A stretch of 13,150 nt of DNA from Waddliaceae bacterium (GTDB lineage Bacteria; Chlamydiota; Chlamydiia; Chlamydiales; SLFE01), in NCBI GenBank assembly GCA_007124415.1, contig SLFE01000263.1, forward strand, positions 1-13,150, read 5' to 3'. Each line of letters starts with the position of its first letter. The first letter of the stretch is position 1. Shown here in pieces: positions 1 through 5,546 of the stretch. The notes beneath the pieces were generated by a model. That model was not told the origin of the DNA. It did no database searches and worked only from the letters and a program-made list of their open reading frames with translations. The position numbers and the translations under genes were made by a program.

Positions 1-84
1 CCCCACAGTGGGATAATTACGGCGAAAACCAAGCCATGTCCTCTGGGCAGTCTCGTTGAAGCAGAAACCTGCTGGAAAGCGTGA
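1..84 (+). CDS. tnpB: C-terminal tail of a TnpB-like RNA-guided nuclease (partial, 5' end outside window)
   Basis: Frame 1 is open from the window edge to a TGA at 82-84 and ends ...LGSLVEAETCWKA. Many IS605-family TnpB/OrfB proteins have a poorly conserved tail after the zinc ribbon and RuvC region containing a 'VEAG/VEAE' phrase just before the stop, and the downstream hairpin plus TCAA end fits that position. None of the catalytic motifs are in view, so the identification rests mainly on position next to the element's right end. The protein would be an RNA-guided DNA endonuclease that helps retain the transposon. Whether the upstream gene is intact cannot be judged here. Confidence 0.5.
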   Translation, partial: PHSGIITAKTKPCPLGSLVEAETCWKA

Positions 85-118
85 GCAAGTACAGCCCTTG
101 TGAGTAATCATAAGGAAT

Positions 119-140
119 CTCTTTCGTTAACGTGGGAGAG
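119..140 (+). repeat. Subterminal hairpin of the IS right end
   Basis: CTCTTTC (119-125) can pair with GTGGGAGAG's GGGAGAG portion (134-140) through seven pairs including two G-T pairs, enclosing an 8-base loop that itself contains most of the palindrome CGTTAACG (125-132). This is the kind of structure recognised by the Y1 transposase (TnpA) at right ends and forms part of the omega-RNA scaffold. Confidence 0.6.
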
Positions 141-183
141 GATGTCAAATCCCTGATGTTGACCCACTTCCTTCATTAATTTG

Positions 184-212
184 TTGACTCTTGATGCGTT
201 CGCGTCTAACAT
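184..212 (+). promoter_or_regulatory. Promoter for the EEP-domain gene
   Basis: TTGACT (184-189) and TAACAT (207-212) are separated by exactly 17 bp, a good match to a housekeeping sigma-70/sigma-66 promoter. Transcription would start near 219, giving a leader of about 20 nt that holds the GGAGG ribosome binding site at 228-232. It lies just outside the IS end, so it belongs to the host DNA. Confidence 0.6.
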
Positions 213-238
213 AAACGAATTTGCAATGGAGGTTGATC

Positions 239-862
239 ATGAACATTGTTAGTTACAATATGCTTCATGAAAACAATAAAGTTAATGAAATTATAGCCAG
301 GCTTAAGAAGACGCAATTTTCAATTTGCTGCCTTCAAGGGGTGTCTCCAGCGGCTTATGAAAAACTTGGCAGGGTCTTTAAATGCGCTGGATTTGAAGCT
401 CATCAAAACGATGATGTCGAGCATGGTGTCGCCATTCTTTATGGCCCTAAGGTAGTCAAATGTTCGGACCCGCCTAAGTTTAAATACCCTCTCAATTGGC
501 GGAGAAGTAAGGTTTGCTGCGATTTCATAGTTTCCGACAAAATTCTGAGGGTCATGTCCATTTATTTTGATCAGGACGGTCCGGCAGAACTCGACTTAAG
601 AAAGTATAATCAACCCAAGCTGCAAAGCCTTCAAGAAATTATTTATTACAACATATCGCTCAATTATAAGGCCGCCGGCAAAATTGACGCTTTGGTCATT
701 GCAGGGGATATCAATGAAGGTGTCGACGCTGTTAAGCTGCGGTCAAGTCGTTTTCAATTGCTTCAAGACTTGGGGTACCGAACTGTGTTAAGCAATAAAT
801 ATCCGCCGGATAAGACCAACTGGATTTTCTGTAAGGATGTTGCTGAAGAAGAGTCGATTTAG
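239..862 (+). CDS. Diverged endonuclease/exonuclease/phosphatase (EEP) fold protein, probably lacking catalytic residues
   Basis: A 207-residue protein. The start at 239 is chosen because GGAGG (228-232) lies six bases before it. The N-terminus (IVSYNML, residues 3-9) matches the first EEP strand with its metal-site Asn; residues 30-35 (CCLQGV) match the 'LQE' motif but have Gly34 where the family has the metal-binding Glu; VIAGDINE (153-160) matches the 'GDFN' motif; TNWIFC (193-198) resembles the late 'D-x-I-F' strand. The chain then stops without the usual C-terminal 'SDH' segment. EEP proteins include nucleases, sphingomyelinases and inositol phosphatases; which substrate this descended from cannot be said. 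No signal peptide is evident. It converges on the LRR gene. It may be a decaying gene or a non-enzymatic derivative. Confidence 0.7.
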   Translation: MNIVSYNMLHENNKVNEIIARLKKTQFSICCLQGVSPAAYEKLGRVFKCAGFEAHQNDDVEHGVAILYGPKVVKCSDPPKFKYPLNWRRSKVCCDFIVSDKILRVMSIYFDQDGPAELDLRKYNQPKLQSLQEIIYYNISLNYKAAGKIDALVIAGDINEGVDAVKLRSSRFQLLQDLGYRTVLSNKYPPDKTNWIFCKDVAEEESI

Positions 863-926
863 CTTTGAGCCTGCGCTGCCCCTTGAGACTGATGAGGGAG
901 GAAATTCGCAGCCTCATTTGTAAAGC
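862..926. terminator. Inverted repeat between convergent genes, possible bidirectional terminator
   Basis: GAGCCTGCG (867-875) pairs with CGCAGCCTC (907-915) in 8 of 9 positions, and outer GCTTT (862-866) pairs with AAAGC (922-926). The stop codons of the EEP gene (860-862) and of the LRR gene (914-916, minus strand) sit at or inside the repeat. There is no clear T-run on either side, so termination efficiency is uncertain. Confidence 0.4.
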
Positions 927-1417
927 ATATTGTTAATACTCAGCTTCTGAAGGTTTGGCATATTTGTTAATTTTGTGATATCCGATTGATATCTATCATC
1001 TATGCTGCCGTCAAGATGGATTTCTCTGAGTTGGCCAATTCTGGAGATGTCCTTAAGATGAATTCCGATTTCTTGACTTGAATAGATATGTAATACCCTG
1101 AGATTCTTTAGACCTTTCAGCATCCGTATATCTAATATAATCAAACAGTCGGTAAGAATAAGCACTTGTATATCGTGAAATAATTGATTGATCACCTCGG
1201 CGTGACAGGCCATGAGGGTGGCGTTTTCTAAATCTAATGTTTTTTTTGTGTGAATTTTTCCTTTATTCCGGCTCTTGCTGCAAAGGTAATCAAGAGCTTT
1301 GTTCTGCCACGATTCGCATATTGTATCAGCGCTGCTCGATTTGCGAGGATTTGGAGGGAGTTTTTTGCGAATTGCTTCTTCGCTTCTTGAAGTGAACATG
1401 ACTCGAAAATTGTCCAT
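914..1417 (-). CDS. Leucine-rich-repeat protein of unknown function
   Basis: 167 residues; start supported by GGGAGG seven to eight bases upstream of the ATG. Residues 1-70 are basic and polar with no recognisable domain and no signal peptide. From about residue 82 the sequence falls into 21-26 residue units of LRR type: IQVLILTDC, LKNLRVLHIY, IGQLREIHLDG and MPNLQKLSINN each give the LxxLxLxx strand. That makes about four repeats, the last one ending at the stop. LRR proteins bind other proteins; in intracellular bacteria many are effectors, but nothing here shows a secretion signal. It lies 53 bp downstream of the cyclophilin gene on the same strand and may be co-transcribed, though a GC-rich hairpin separates the two. 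Confidence 0.65.
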   Translation of the reverse strand: MDNFRVMFTSRSEEAIRKKLPPNPRKSSSADTICESWQNKALDYLCSKSRNKGKIHTKKTLDLENATLMACHAEVINQLFHDIQVLILTDCLIILDIRMLKGLKNLRVLHIYSSQEIGIHLKDISRIGQLREIHLDGSIDDRYQSDITKLTNMPNLQKLSINNMLYK

Positions 1418-1441
1418 ATCCGCCTCCCTTAAGTGGTTATT

Positions 1442-1464
1442 CGCGGAGGGCGTGCCGCTCCGCG
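1442..1464 (-). terminator. GC-rich hairpin between cyclophilin and LRR genes
   Basis: A perfect 7-bp stem, CGCGGAG (1442-1448) with CTCCGCG (1458-1464), encloses a 9-base loop. It lies just after the cyclophilin stop codon. No T-run follows on the minus strand, so it may be a weak terminator, an mRNA-end stabiliser or an attenuator that lowers LRR expression relative to the cyclophilin. Confidence 0.45.
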
Positions 1465-1470
1465 CTTTGG

Positions 1471-2022
1471 TTAATTGACTGTGATCTTTTTAATTTTCAC
1501 ATCTTTTTTGGGCTTGTCGGAAGCTGTGGTTTCAAGGTTTTGAATTTTGTCCACTATTTTGTAGCCCTCAGTCACTTCCCCGAAAATGGTATGGCGTCCG
1601 TCAAGCCATGGCGTGGAGGCTGTTGTAATAAAAAACTGACTGCCGTTTGTGTTGGGTCCGCGGTTGGCCATGGCAAGGATTCCCGGTTTGTCAAATGAGA
1701 CATCGGTGGAAAATTCGTCTTTAAATTCATCTCCCCATATCGATTCGCCTCCGGTGCCGTTGCCTAAGGGGTCGCCGCCTTGAATCATAAAATCCTTGAT
1801 GACGCGGTGAAATATTGTTCCATTGTAATAGCCATTCTTGGCGTGGGTGACAAAATTTTCCACAGTCTTGGGGGCTATGCCCGGCATGAGCGTGATTTCA
1901 ATATTTCCCTCGGTGGTTTCGATTGTGACCACTGGATTTTTTGCCATTTCATTCTCCTTAGCTTGTAAGTTCGTGATTAAAAGTGTTGATAAAATTGCGC
2001 TTAATATAACAAACAGTCTCAT
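1471..2022 (-). CDS. Cyclophilin-type peptidyl-prolyl cis-trans isomerase with signal peptide
   Basis: 183 residues. Residues 1-22 form a signal peptide (MRLFVILSAILSTLLITNLQA, cleavage likely after QA), followed by a complete cyclophilin domain (about 29-183). Diagnostic motifs: FHRVIKDFMIQGGDP (about 71-85) with the catalytic Arg and Gln, ANRGPNTNGSQFFIT (about 119-133), and WLDGRHTIFGEV (about 139-150) with the Trp and His of the cyclosporin pocket. It catalyses isomerisation of X-Pro bonds to speed folding, here probably in the periplasm. The distal start at 2022 has AAGGAGG five bases upstream. A second in-frame ATG at codon 26 (1947) also has a good Shine-Dalgarno and would give a cytosolic form of 158 residues. 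Probably first gene of a unit with the LRR protein. Confidence 0.93.
   Translation of the reverse strand: MRLFVILSAILSTLLITNLQAKENEMAKNPVVTIETTEGNIEITLMPGIAPKTVENFVTHAKNGYYNGTIFHRVIKDFMIQGGDPLGNGTGGESIWGDEFKDEFSTDVSFDKPGILAMANRGPNTNGSQFFITTASTPWLDGRHTIFGEVTEGYKIVDKIQNLETTASDKPKKDVKIKKITVN
1945..1959 (-). promoter_or_regulatory. Internal ribosome binding site and alternative start in the cyclophilin gene
   Basis: On the minus strand AAGGAG (1954-1959) lies six bases before ATG 1947-1945, in frame with the cyclophilin and directly after the signal peptide region. Translation from here would start MAKNPVV and give a complete cyclophilin domain without an export signal. Confidence 0.45.
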
Positions 2023-2054
2023 AATTTCCTCCTTAGAGCAAAGTTCGCTTTTCC

Positions 2055-2063
2055 ATCATAACA
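2055..2063 (-). promoter_or_regulatory. Extended -10 promoter for the cyclophilin gene
   Basis: The minus strand reads TGTTATGAT, a TG-n-TATGAT extended -10 element, about 33 bp upstream of the start codon. The corresponding -35 (TGGAAA at 17 bp) is poor, as is usual for extended -10 promoters. Confidence 0.4.
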
Positions 2064-2147
2064 CGGTCTTTTCTCCATTTCCAGTAACATTTTTTTCGCG
2101 GTTGGCATAGATTTTTCTTATATGCTCTGCGACGCGCAGGAGTGATT

Positions 2148-3221
2148 ATGCTGGATACTAACCGTTCTTTTAAGTTGTTCATTATAGGGGTTGTACTAAT
2201 ATTTGCCAGCCTTATTCCTTATTATTGGGGGGTTCATCAAGTTGCGACAAGCACTGTAGTTCGGGCGGCATTGGATATCGGGTCGGGGGCGACCAAGCTC
2301 AGAGTGTCCGAAATTGACCTCAAAAATAATAAAATTGTCCGAACCTTGGTAAACCAGCAGATTGCCGTTCCCTATCAGCTGTCGTTGAGTCAAAGCGACG
2401 ATCACCGTTTTGATGAAGAGATCATGCAAGAAGGGATTGAGGCCATTCAAAAGCTTAAAAAAATCGCAATGGACAACCAGGCAGAAAAAATCGTCGGAAT
2501 TGCTACGGCCTCGTTTCGCAAAGCGCAAAACGGCGAGGCCTTCGTGAAAAGAATTTTTGAAGAAACGAAAGTTCCGGTGTTCATCGTCGACCAAGAGCTC
2601 GAGGGTGAACTTGGCTTCTATGCTGTCGAGGCCACAATACCTGTGGACGAGGAAAGAATGATCGTCTGGGATATAGGGGGAGGCAGCTTGCAGTTCACAG
2701 CCCTGGATAAGGAAGGGAATATAGTCGTCTACCGAGGCCACGAAGCGTCCATTCCTTTTCGCCAGTACGTGATGCAAAATATTCAAGGCCGGGATGTGAA
2801 AGTGTATGATACGCCCAACCCTTTGACACTTGAAGATATGAGCCAGGCGGAAAAACATGCCAGGGACTTGGCTTCGCGGGTAGACGATGTTTTTAAAGAG
2901 AGGCTCAAGGATGAAGAATCGGACATCTACGGTGTCGGAAGCATCTTTAGCCTGGGCATTGAACCCCTTGTGAGAAAAAGCACATTCACGGTTAAAGAAT
3001 TGACCGAAGCAGTCAGGCCCCTTGCAGGTAAAACCGATGAAGAGCTTGGCGGCGGCGACTTCGCTGATGTTCAGGTAACCAATGCACTTTTAGTCATCGG
3101 ATTTATGGATGAATTGGAAATCAAGGAGGTTACCGTTGTCGATGTGAATGCTGCTGACGGCGCCTTCTTCATTAAACGCTTCTGGAAACCCCAAGAAGCC
3201 CTGATCGAGGAGGCTCAATGA
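2148..3221 (+). CDS. Ppx/GppA-family phosphatase domain protein with an N-terminal membrane anchor
   Basis: 357 residues from ATG 2148, which has AGGAG (2138-2142) five bases upstream; a GTG at 2142 overlaps that site and is less likely. Residues 9-28 (LFIIGVVLIFASLIPYYWGV region) form a hydrophobic anchor after a short charged start. The rest is an ASKHA-fold Ppx/GppA domain: phosphate-1 loop ALDIGSGATKLRV (41-53), GIATASFRKAQN (117-128), the EGELGF segment (152-157), and the second phosphate loop WDIGGGSLQF (174-183). Family members hydrolyse polyphosphate or pppGpp. The C-terminal HD-like domain of long Ppx proteins is absent, which fits short-form enzymes. The anchor is followed by few positive charges, so by the positive-inside rule the domain could face the periplasm, which would be odd for nucleotide substrates. 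Its stop overlaps that of the SIMPL gene. Confidence 0.8.
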   Translation: MLDTNRSFKLFIIGVVLIFASLIPYYWGVHQVATSTVVRAALDIGSGATKLRVSEIDLKNNKIVRTLVNQQIAVPYQLSLSQSDDHRFDEEIMQEGIEAIQKLKKIAMDNQAEKIVGIATASFRKAQNGEAFVKRIFEETKVPVFIVDQELEGELGFYAVEATIPVDEERMIVWDIGGGSLQFTALDKEGNIVVYRGHEASIPFRQYVMQNIQGRDVKVYDTPNPLTLEDMSQAEKHARDLASRVDDVFKERLKDEESDIYGVGSIFSLGIEPLVRKSTFTVKELTEAVRPLAGKTDEELGGGDFADVQVTNALLVIGFMDELEIKEVTVVDVNAADGAFFIKRFWKPQEALIEEAQ

Positions 3222-3919
3222 GATTCGATCTCATAGACAATTTTAACAGCCGCCGTCACTTCGACTTCGCCGATCTCGATCGGTGTTTGCGTTTCGGCCA
3301 AGGCCATGGGCTGCATCATCCGGACGGGGGAGAAAGCTGTTTCGTCCAAAGTGACATCAAGGATCTCACCGAGCCTGACATCAATCGCGGCTGCGAGGGA
3401 ATCGGCGTCGGCTTTTGCATGGTCTGCCGCCTGTTCAATGGCCTCGGACCTATAGGCCCGGGTATCCCTCAGGGTGAAGTTGAGCGAACTTATGGCGCTA
3501 GCGCCCGCAGTAGTTGCGGTATCGATGATGCTGCCTGCAAGCGTAAGATTGTGCGTTTCGATTATAATCTTATTTGTCGCTCGGTATCCGCTGATCGTGG
3601 GGACCCAATCGGCAGTAGGGTGGGCCGGGCGCTGGGTCATGACAGGGCGGATATCGAAAGAGCCGGTTTGGATGTCTCCTTCCTCGCTCAGGATTTTTTT
3701 AAGGGAATCGACAACGTGGTTCATTTTTTCGCTGTTTTCACTGAGCGCTTCTCTGGCAGATTCGCCGTCGGTGATAACGCTTATGGAAACGGTCAGTTTA
3801 TCGGCCGGTTTGCGGAGGTGGGCGAATCCCTGGACTGTCAGTCTGGATTCATCGGCAAAAATGGCAAGGGGGGCGCTGAGAAAGATGGCAAGAAGCAGAA
3901 AGGATATGGTTTTCGGCAT
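3215..3919 (-). CDS. Periplasmic SIMPL-domain (DUF541) protein
   Basis: 234 residues. The start at 3919 is preferred because GGAGG lies four to five bases upstream and a signal peptide follows at once (MPKTISFLLLAIFLSAPLAIFA, residues 1-22, cleavage before DESRL); a longer frame reaches 4084 but would run through the divergent gene's start. The mature part fits the SIMPL/DUF541 family: an N-terminal LTVQGFAHLRKPADKLTVSI segment, a central region with SGYRATNKIIIET, and the LNFTLRD strand, then an AIEQAADHAKADADSLA helix. Relatives include the E. coli YggE and Brucella BP26 proteins, which assemble into periplasmic rings and are linked to oxidative stress resistance; the molecular role is not established. 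Its 3' end overlaps the phosphatase gene by 7 bp. Confidence 0.85.
   Translation of the reverse strand: MPKTISFLLLAIFLSAPLAIFADESRLTVQGFAHLRKPADKLTVSISVITDGESAREALSENSEKMNHVVDSLKKILSEEGDIQTGSFDIRPVMTQRPAHPTADWVPTISGYRATNKIIIETHNLTLAGSIIDTATTAGASAISSLNFTLRDTRAYRSEAIEQAADHAKADADSLAAAIDVRLGEILDVTLDETAFSPVRMMQPMALAETQTPIEIGEVEVTAAVKIVYEIESH
3219..3233. repeat. Small hairpin at the overlap of two convergent genes
   Basis: TGAGAT (3219-3224) and ATCTCA (3228-3233) form a perfect 6-bp stem with a 3-base loop, starting at the stop codon of the phosphatase gene and lying within the last codons of the SIMPL gene. There is no T-run. It may act as a weak bidirectional termination structure. Confidence 0.3.
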
Positions 3920-3932
3920 TGTTCCTCCACAA

Positions 3933-3940
3933 TTTATAAT
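3933..3940. promoter_or_regulatory. Overlapping -10 elements in a 42-bp divergent intergenic region
   Basis: The plus strand carries a perfect TATAAT at 3935-3940 and the minus strand TATAAA at 3938-3933, sharing four bases. They sit between the SIMPL start (3919) and the membrane-protein start (3962). Each would produce a very short leader with its ribosome binding site. -35 elements are weak (TTCGGC at 3912-3917 for the plus strand) and fall inside the neighbouring coding sequences. Confidence 0.45.
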
Positions 3941-3961
3941 CTTGATTAAAGGAGATTTATC

Positions 3962-4591
3962 ATGGAAAGTAAAGGTTTTTCTGTAGGGGAAATGGTAAAA
4001 AAGGGCTGGCGCCTTATGCGCCGCCATACTGCATTCTTTGTCGGATTTCTGCTGGTTTACTTTATCTTGTCGGCAATACCTCATGCCATTGTCGCAGTTT
4101 TTCCTGATTTGAATGAATGGTTGCTGATAGCGATCGGCCTGGTGGTTTTCGTTTTGACCCTTGTGGTCTGGATCGGATTTTTGAAAGCAGCCTTAAAAGT
4201 TGTTGACGGTAAAAGACCTACTTATAAAGACTTGTTCAGCAGTTTTCCCATAGTCGTTCAATTCTTTATTGCCTGGATCATTTATTCCCTGGTAGTCATA
4301 GTCGGGTTTATCTTGCTGGTTTTTCCCGCAGCCATATGGGGATCGCGCTACTTTTTATGGCCTTTTGTCATGATAGACAAAGGAACGGGGCCTATAGAGT
4401 CACTGGCCTTAAGCGGTAAAATGACAATGGGAGTTAAATGGGATGTTTTCATGGTCATTATCGCCACTTGGCTTGTTATGCTGCTTGGGCTTATGGTAAT
4501 CTTTGTGGGTTGGTTTTTCGCCCTTCCGGTTGCAGTGCTTGCCCAGGTATCGATGTATAGAATGCTTGAATCACAGTATAAAAACGTGTAA
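3962..4591 (+). CDS. Polytopic inner-membrane protein of unknown function
   Basis: 209 residues; the start follows AAAGGAG (3948-3954) at a normal spacing. After a basic, amphipathic N-terminus (KGWRLMRRH, about 14-22) there are five or six hydrophobic segments, roughly at 24-46, 53-75, 97-122, 126-140, 163-182 and 182-199. The 'F..G..L..GW' start, the GSRYFLWPF phrase and a GPIESLALSGKMTMG segment resemble the small membrane proteins annotated as DUF975 or 'glycerophosphoryl diester phosphodiesterase membrane domain' families, but I cannot assign it firmly. It lies 49 bp upstream of an ABC ATPase and probably opens that operon, so a role with the exporter or in envelope maintenance is possible. 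Confidence 0.75.
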   Translation: MESKGFSVGEMVKKGWRLMRRHTAFFVGFLLVYFILSAIPHAIVAVFPDLNEWLLIAIGLVVFVLTLVVWIGFLKAALKVVDGKRPTYKDLFSSFPIVVQFFIAWIIYSLVVIVGFILLVFPAAIWGSRYFLWPFVMIDKGTGPIESLALSGKMTMGVKWDVFMVIIATWLVMLLGLMVIFVGWFFALPVAVLAQVSMYRMLESQYKNV

Positions 4592-4604
4592 ACTATGGGT
4601 GCTT

Positions 4605-4628
4605 GCGGGCCGGTATAACCCGGTCCGC
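4605..4628 (+). promoter_or_regulatory. Strong GC-rich hairpin just before the ABC ATPase start
   Basis: GCGGGCCGG (4605-4613) pairs with CCGGTCCGC (4620-4628) over nine positions (one G-T pair) around the loop TATAAC. It ends 12 bases before the ATG at 4641, where no Shine-Dalgarno is visible. No T-run follows, so it is more likely a translation or mRNA-stability element than a full terminator. Confidence 0.5.
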
Positions 4629-4640
4629 CTGTTACTCACT

Positions 4641-5546
4641 ATGGATGCACCGCTTAAAATTGAAAACCTGACAAAAGATTATGGCCACCTCCGCGCTGTC
4701 GACGACGTTAGTTTCGATATAAAGGAAGGCGAGATATTCGGCCTTTTGGGGCCTAACGGCGCAGGTAAAACTTCCATCATTTCCATCATCACTACTCTCG
4801 AAGAGCCCACGAGCGGCTCTGCCTCGGTTTTCGGCTATGATGTGGCCAAACAACCGAAAGAAGCTAAATATTTGACAGGCTGCGTCCCGCAGGAGCTGGT
4901 TCATCACGGTTTCTTTTCTTTAGAGGAAGTTTTAGCCATCCATTCAGGCTATTACGGCCGGTGGAACAATCAGGAGCGGATCGAATATCTAATTGAAAAG
5001 CTCGACCTTAAGAGGCATCGGAAAAAACGGGTTAAGGAGCTTAGCGGCGGGATGAAGCGCCGCCTTTTAATTGCCAAAGCATTGGTGCATGAGCCGAAGC
5101 TTCTCTTGCTTGACGAACCTACGGCGGGCGTTGATATCGAATTGAGAGCGACTCTTTGGGACTTTTGCAGAGAGCTGCAAAAGACAGGTGTGTCGATATT
5201 GCTAACCACCCATTATCTGGAAGAGGCCGAAGCGTTGTGCGACAGGGTGCTTTTCTTGGACCACGGCAAGCTTAAGCTTCTTGGCGAGCCTAAGCAGCTG
5301 ATTAATGAGTTGACCGAGCGGGAGGTAGTGATGATATTGAAAGATCCCGTCCCACCTGTTCAGCACCCTCATCTTATCAGTCAAACGGATCATCAACTCA
5401 TTTTCCGATTCGCCTCGTCAAAGAGCATGGGCGATCTGATTGCCGAATTGCCTCTTGATATACGGGGAATTCAGGACTTTATCATACGCGAGGGGAAACT
5501 AGAGCATGCATTCGAACGGATTATATGTAAAAGTCATGAATATTAA
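4641..5546 (+). CDS. ABC transporter ATP-binding protein (ABC-2 exporter type)
   Basis: 301 residues, full length for the DrrA/NodI/CcmA-like class. Walker A GPNGAGKT (37-44), Q-loop Gln at about 84, signature LSGGM (134-138), Walker B LLLLDEP (154-160), and switch His in TTHYLEEAEA (191) are all present, so the ATPase should be active. A C-terminal region of about 80 residues follows, usual for this class. The ATG at 4641 gives the expected N-terminus (LKIENLTKDYG), but no Shine-Dalgarno precedes it; upstream in-frame codons read through the previous gene's end and are implausible. It overlaps the permease gene, so the two are surely translated together and form one exporter. The substrate is unknown: relatives export drugs, polysaccharides or lipids. 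Confidence 0.93.
   Translation: MDAPLKIENLTKDYGHLRAVDDVSFDIKEGEIFGLLGPNGAGKTSIISIITTLEEPTSGSASVFGYDVAKQPKEAKYLTGCVPQELVHHGFFSLEEVLAIHSGYYGRWNNQERIEYLIEKLDLKRHRKKRVKELSGGMKRRLLIAKALVHEPKLLLLDEPTAGVDIELRATLWDFCRELQKTGVSILLTTHYLEEAEALCDRVLFLDHGKLKLLGEPKQLINELTEREVVMILKDPVPPVQHPHLISQTDHQLIFRFASSKSMGDLIAELPLDIRGIQDFIIREGKLEHAFERIICKSHEY

Larger units (their letters stand above)
1..148 (+). mobile_element. Right end of an IS200/IS605-family insertion sequence (TnpB-carrying)
   Basis: The first 148 bases look like the right terminus of an IS605/IS1341-type element. Seen: an open frame ending at 84 with a TnpB-tail-like composition (see next entry), then a GTGAGCAAGTACAGCCC stretch, an AAGGAATCTC block, a subterminal imperfect hairpin at 119-140, and GAGGATGTCAA ending at about 148. 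From family knowledge, elements of this group end in a subterminal hairpin followed closely by a TCAA-like cleavage site and have no terminal inverted repeats or target duplications. The left end and the rest of the element lie outside the window. The exact boundary (about 148) is an inference from the TCAA tetranucleotide at 145-148. Confidence 0.7.
1..165 (+). ncRNA. Possible 3' part of a TnpB omega-RNA (reRNA) with its guide in flanking DNA
   Basis: Known of the family: TnpB uses an RNA made from the 3' end of its own gene and the right end of the element, with the guide formed by the host DNA just outside the right end. Here the scaffold would include the 119-140 hairpin and end near 148, and the guide would start at about 149. 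This is an inference from the IS end; no promoter or processing site is visible, and the 5' boundary lies outside the window. Confidence 0.35.

Noticed and set aside
2102..2126. TTGGCA and TATGCT as a promoter for the phosphatase gene
   Set aside because: The spacing is only 13 bp and no better-spaced pair was found; left out.
3218..3986. Long plus-strand open frames opposite the SIMPL gene
   Set aside because: Their translations show no known domain and have the Cys/Arg-rich look of antisense reading; the minus-strand gene has a signal peptide, ribosome site and family motifs.
3920..4084. Upstream extension of the SIMPL protein by 55 residues
   Set aside because: It would run through the start of the divergent membrane-protein gene, lacks a ribosome site, and would bury the clear signal peptide that follows the ATG at 3919.
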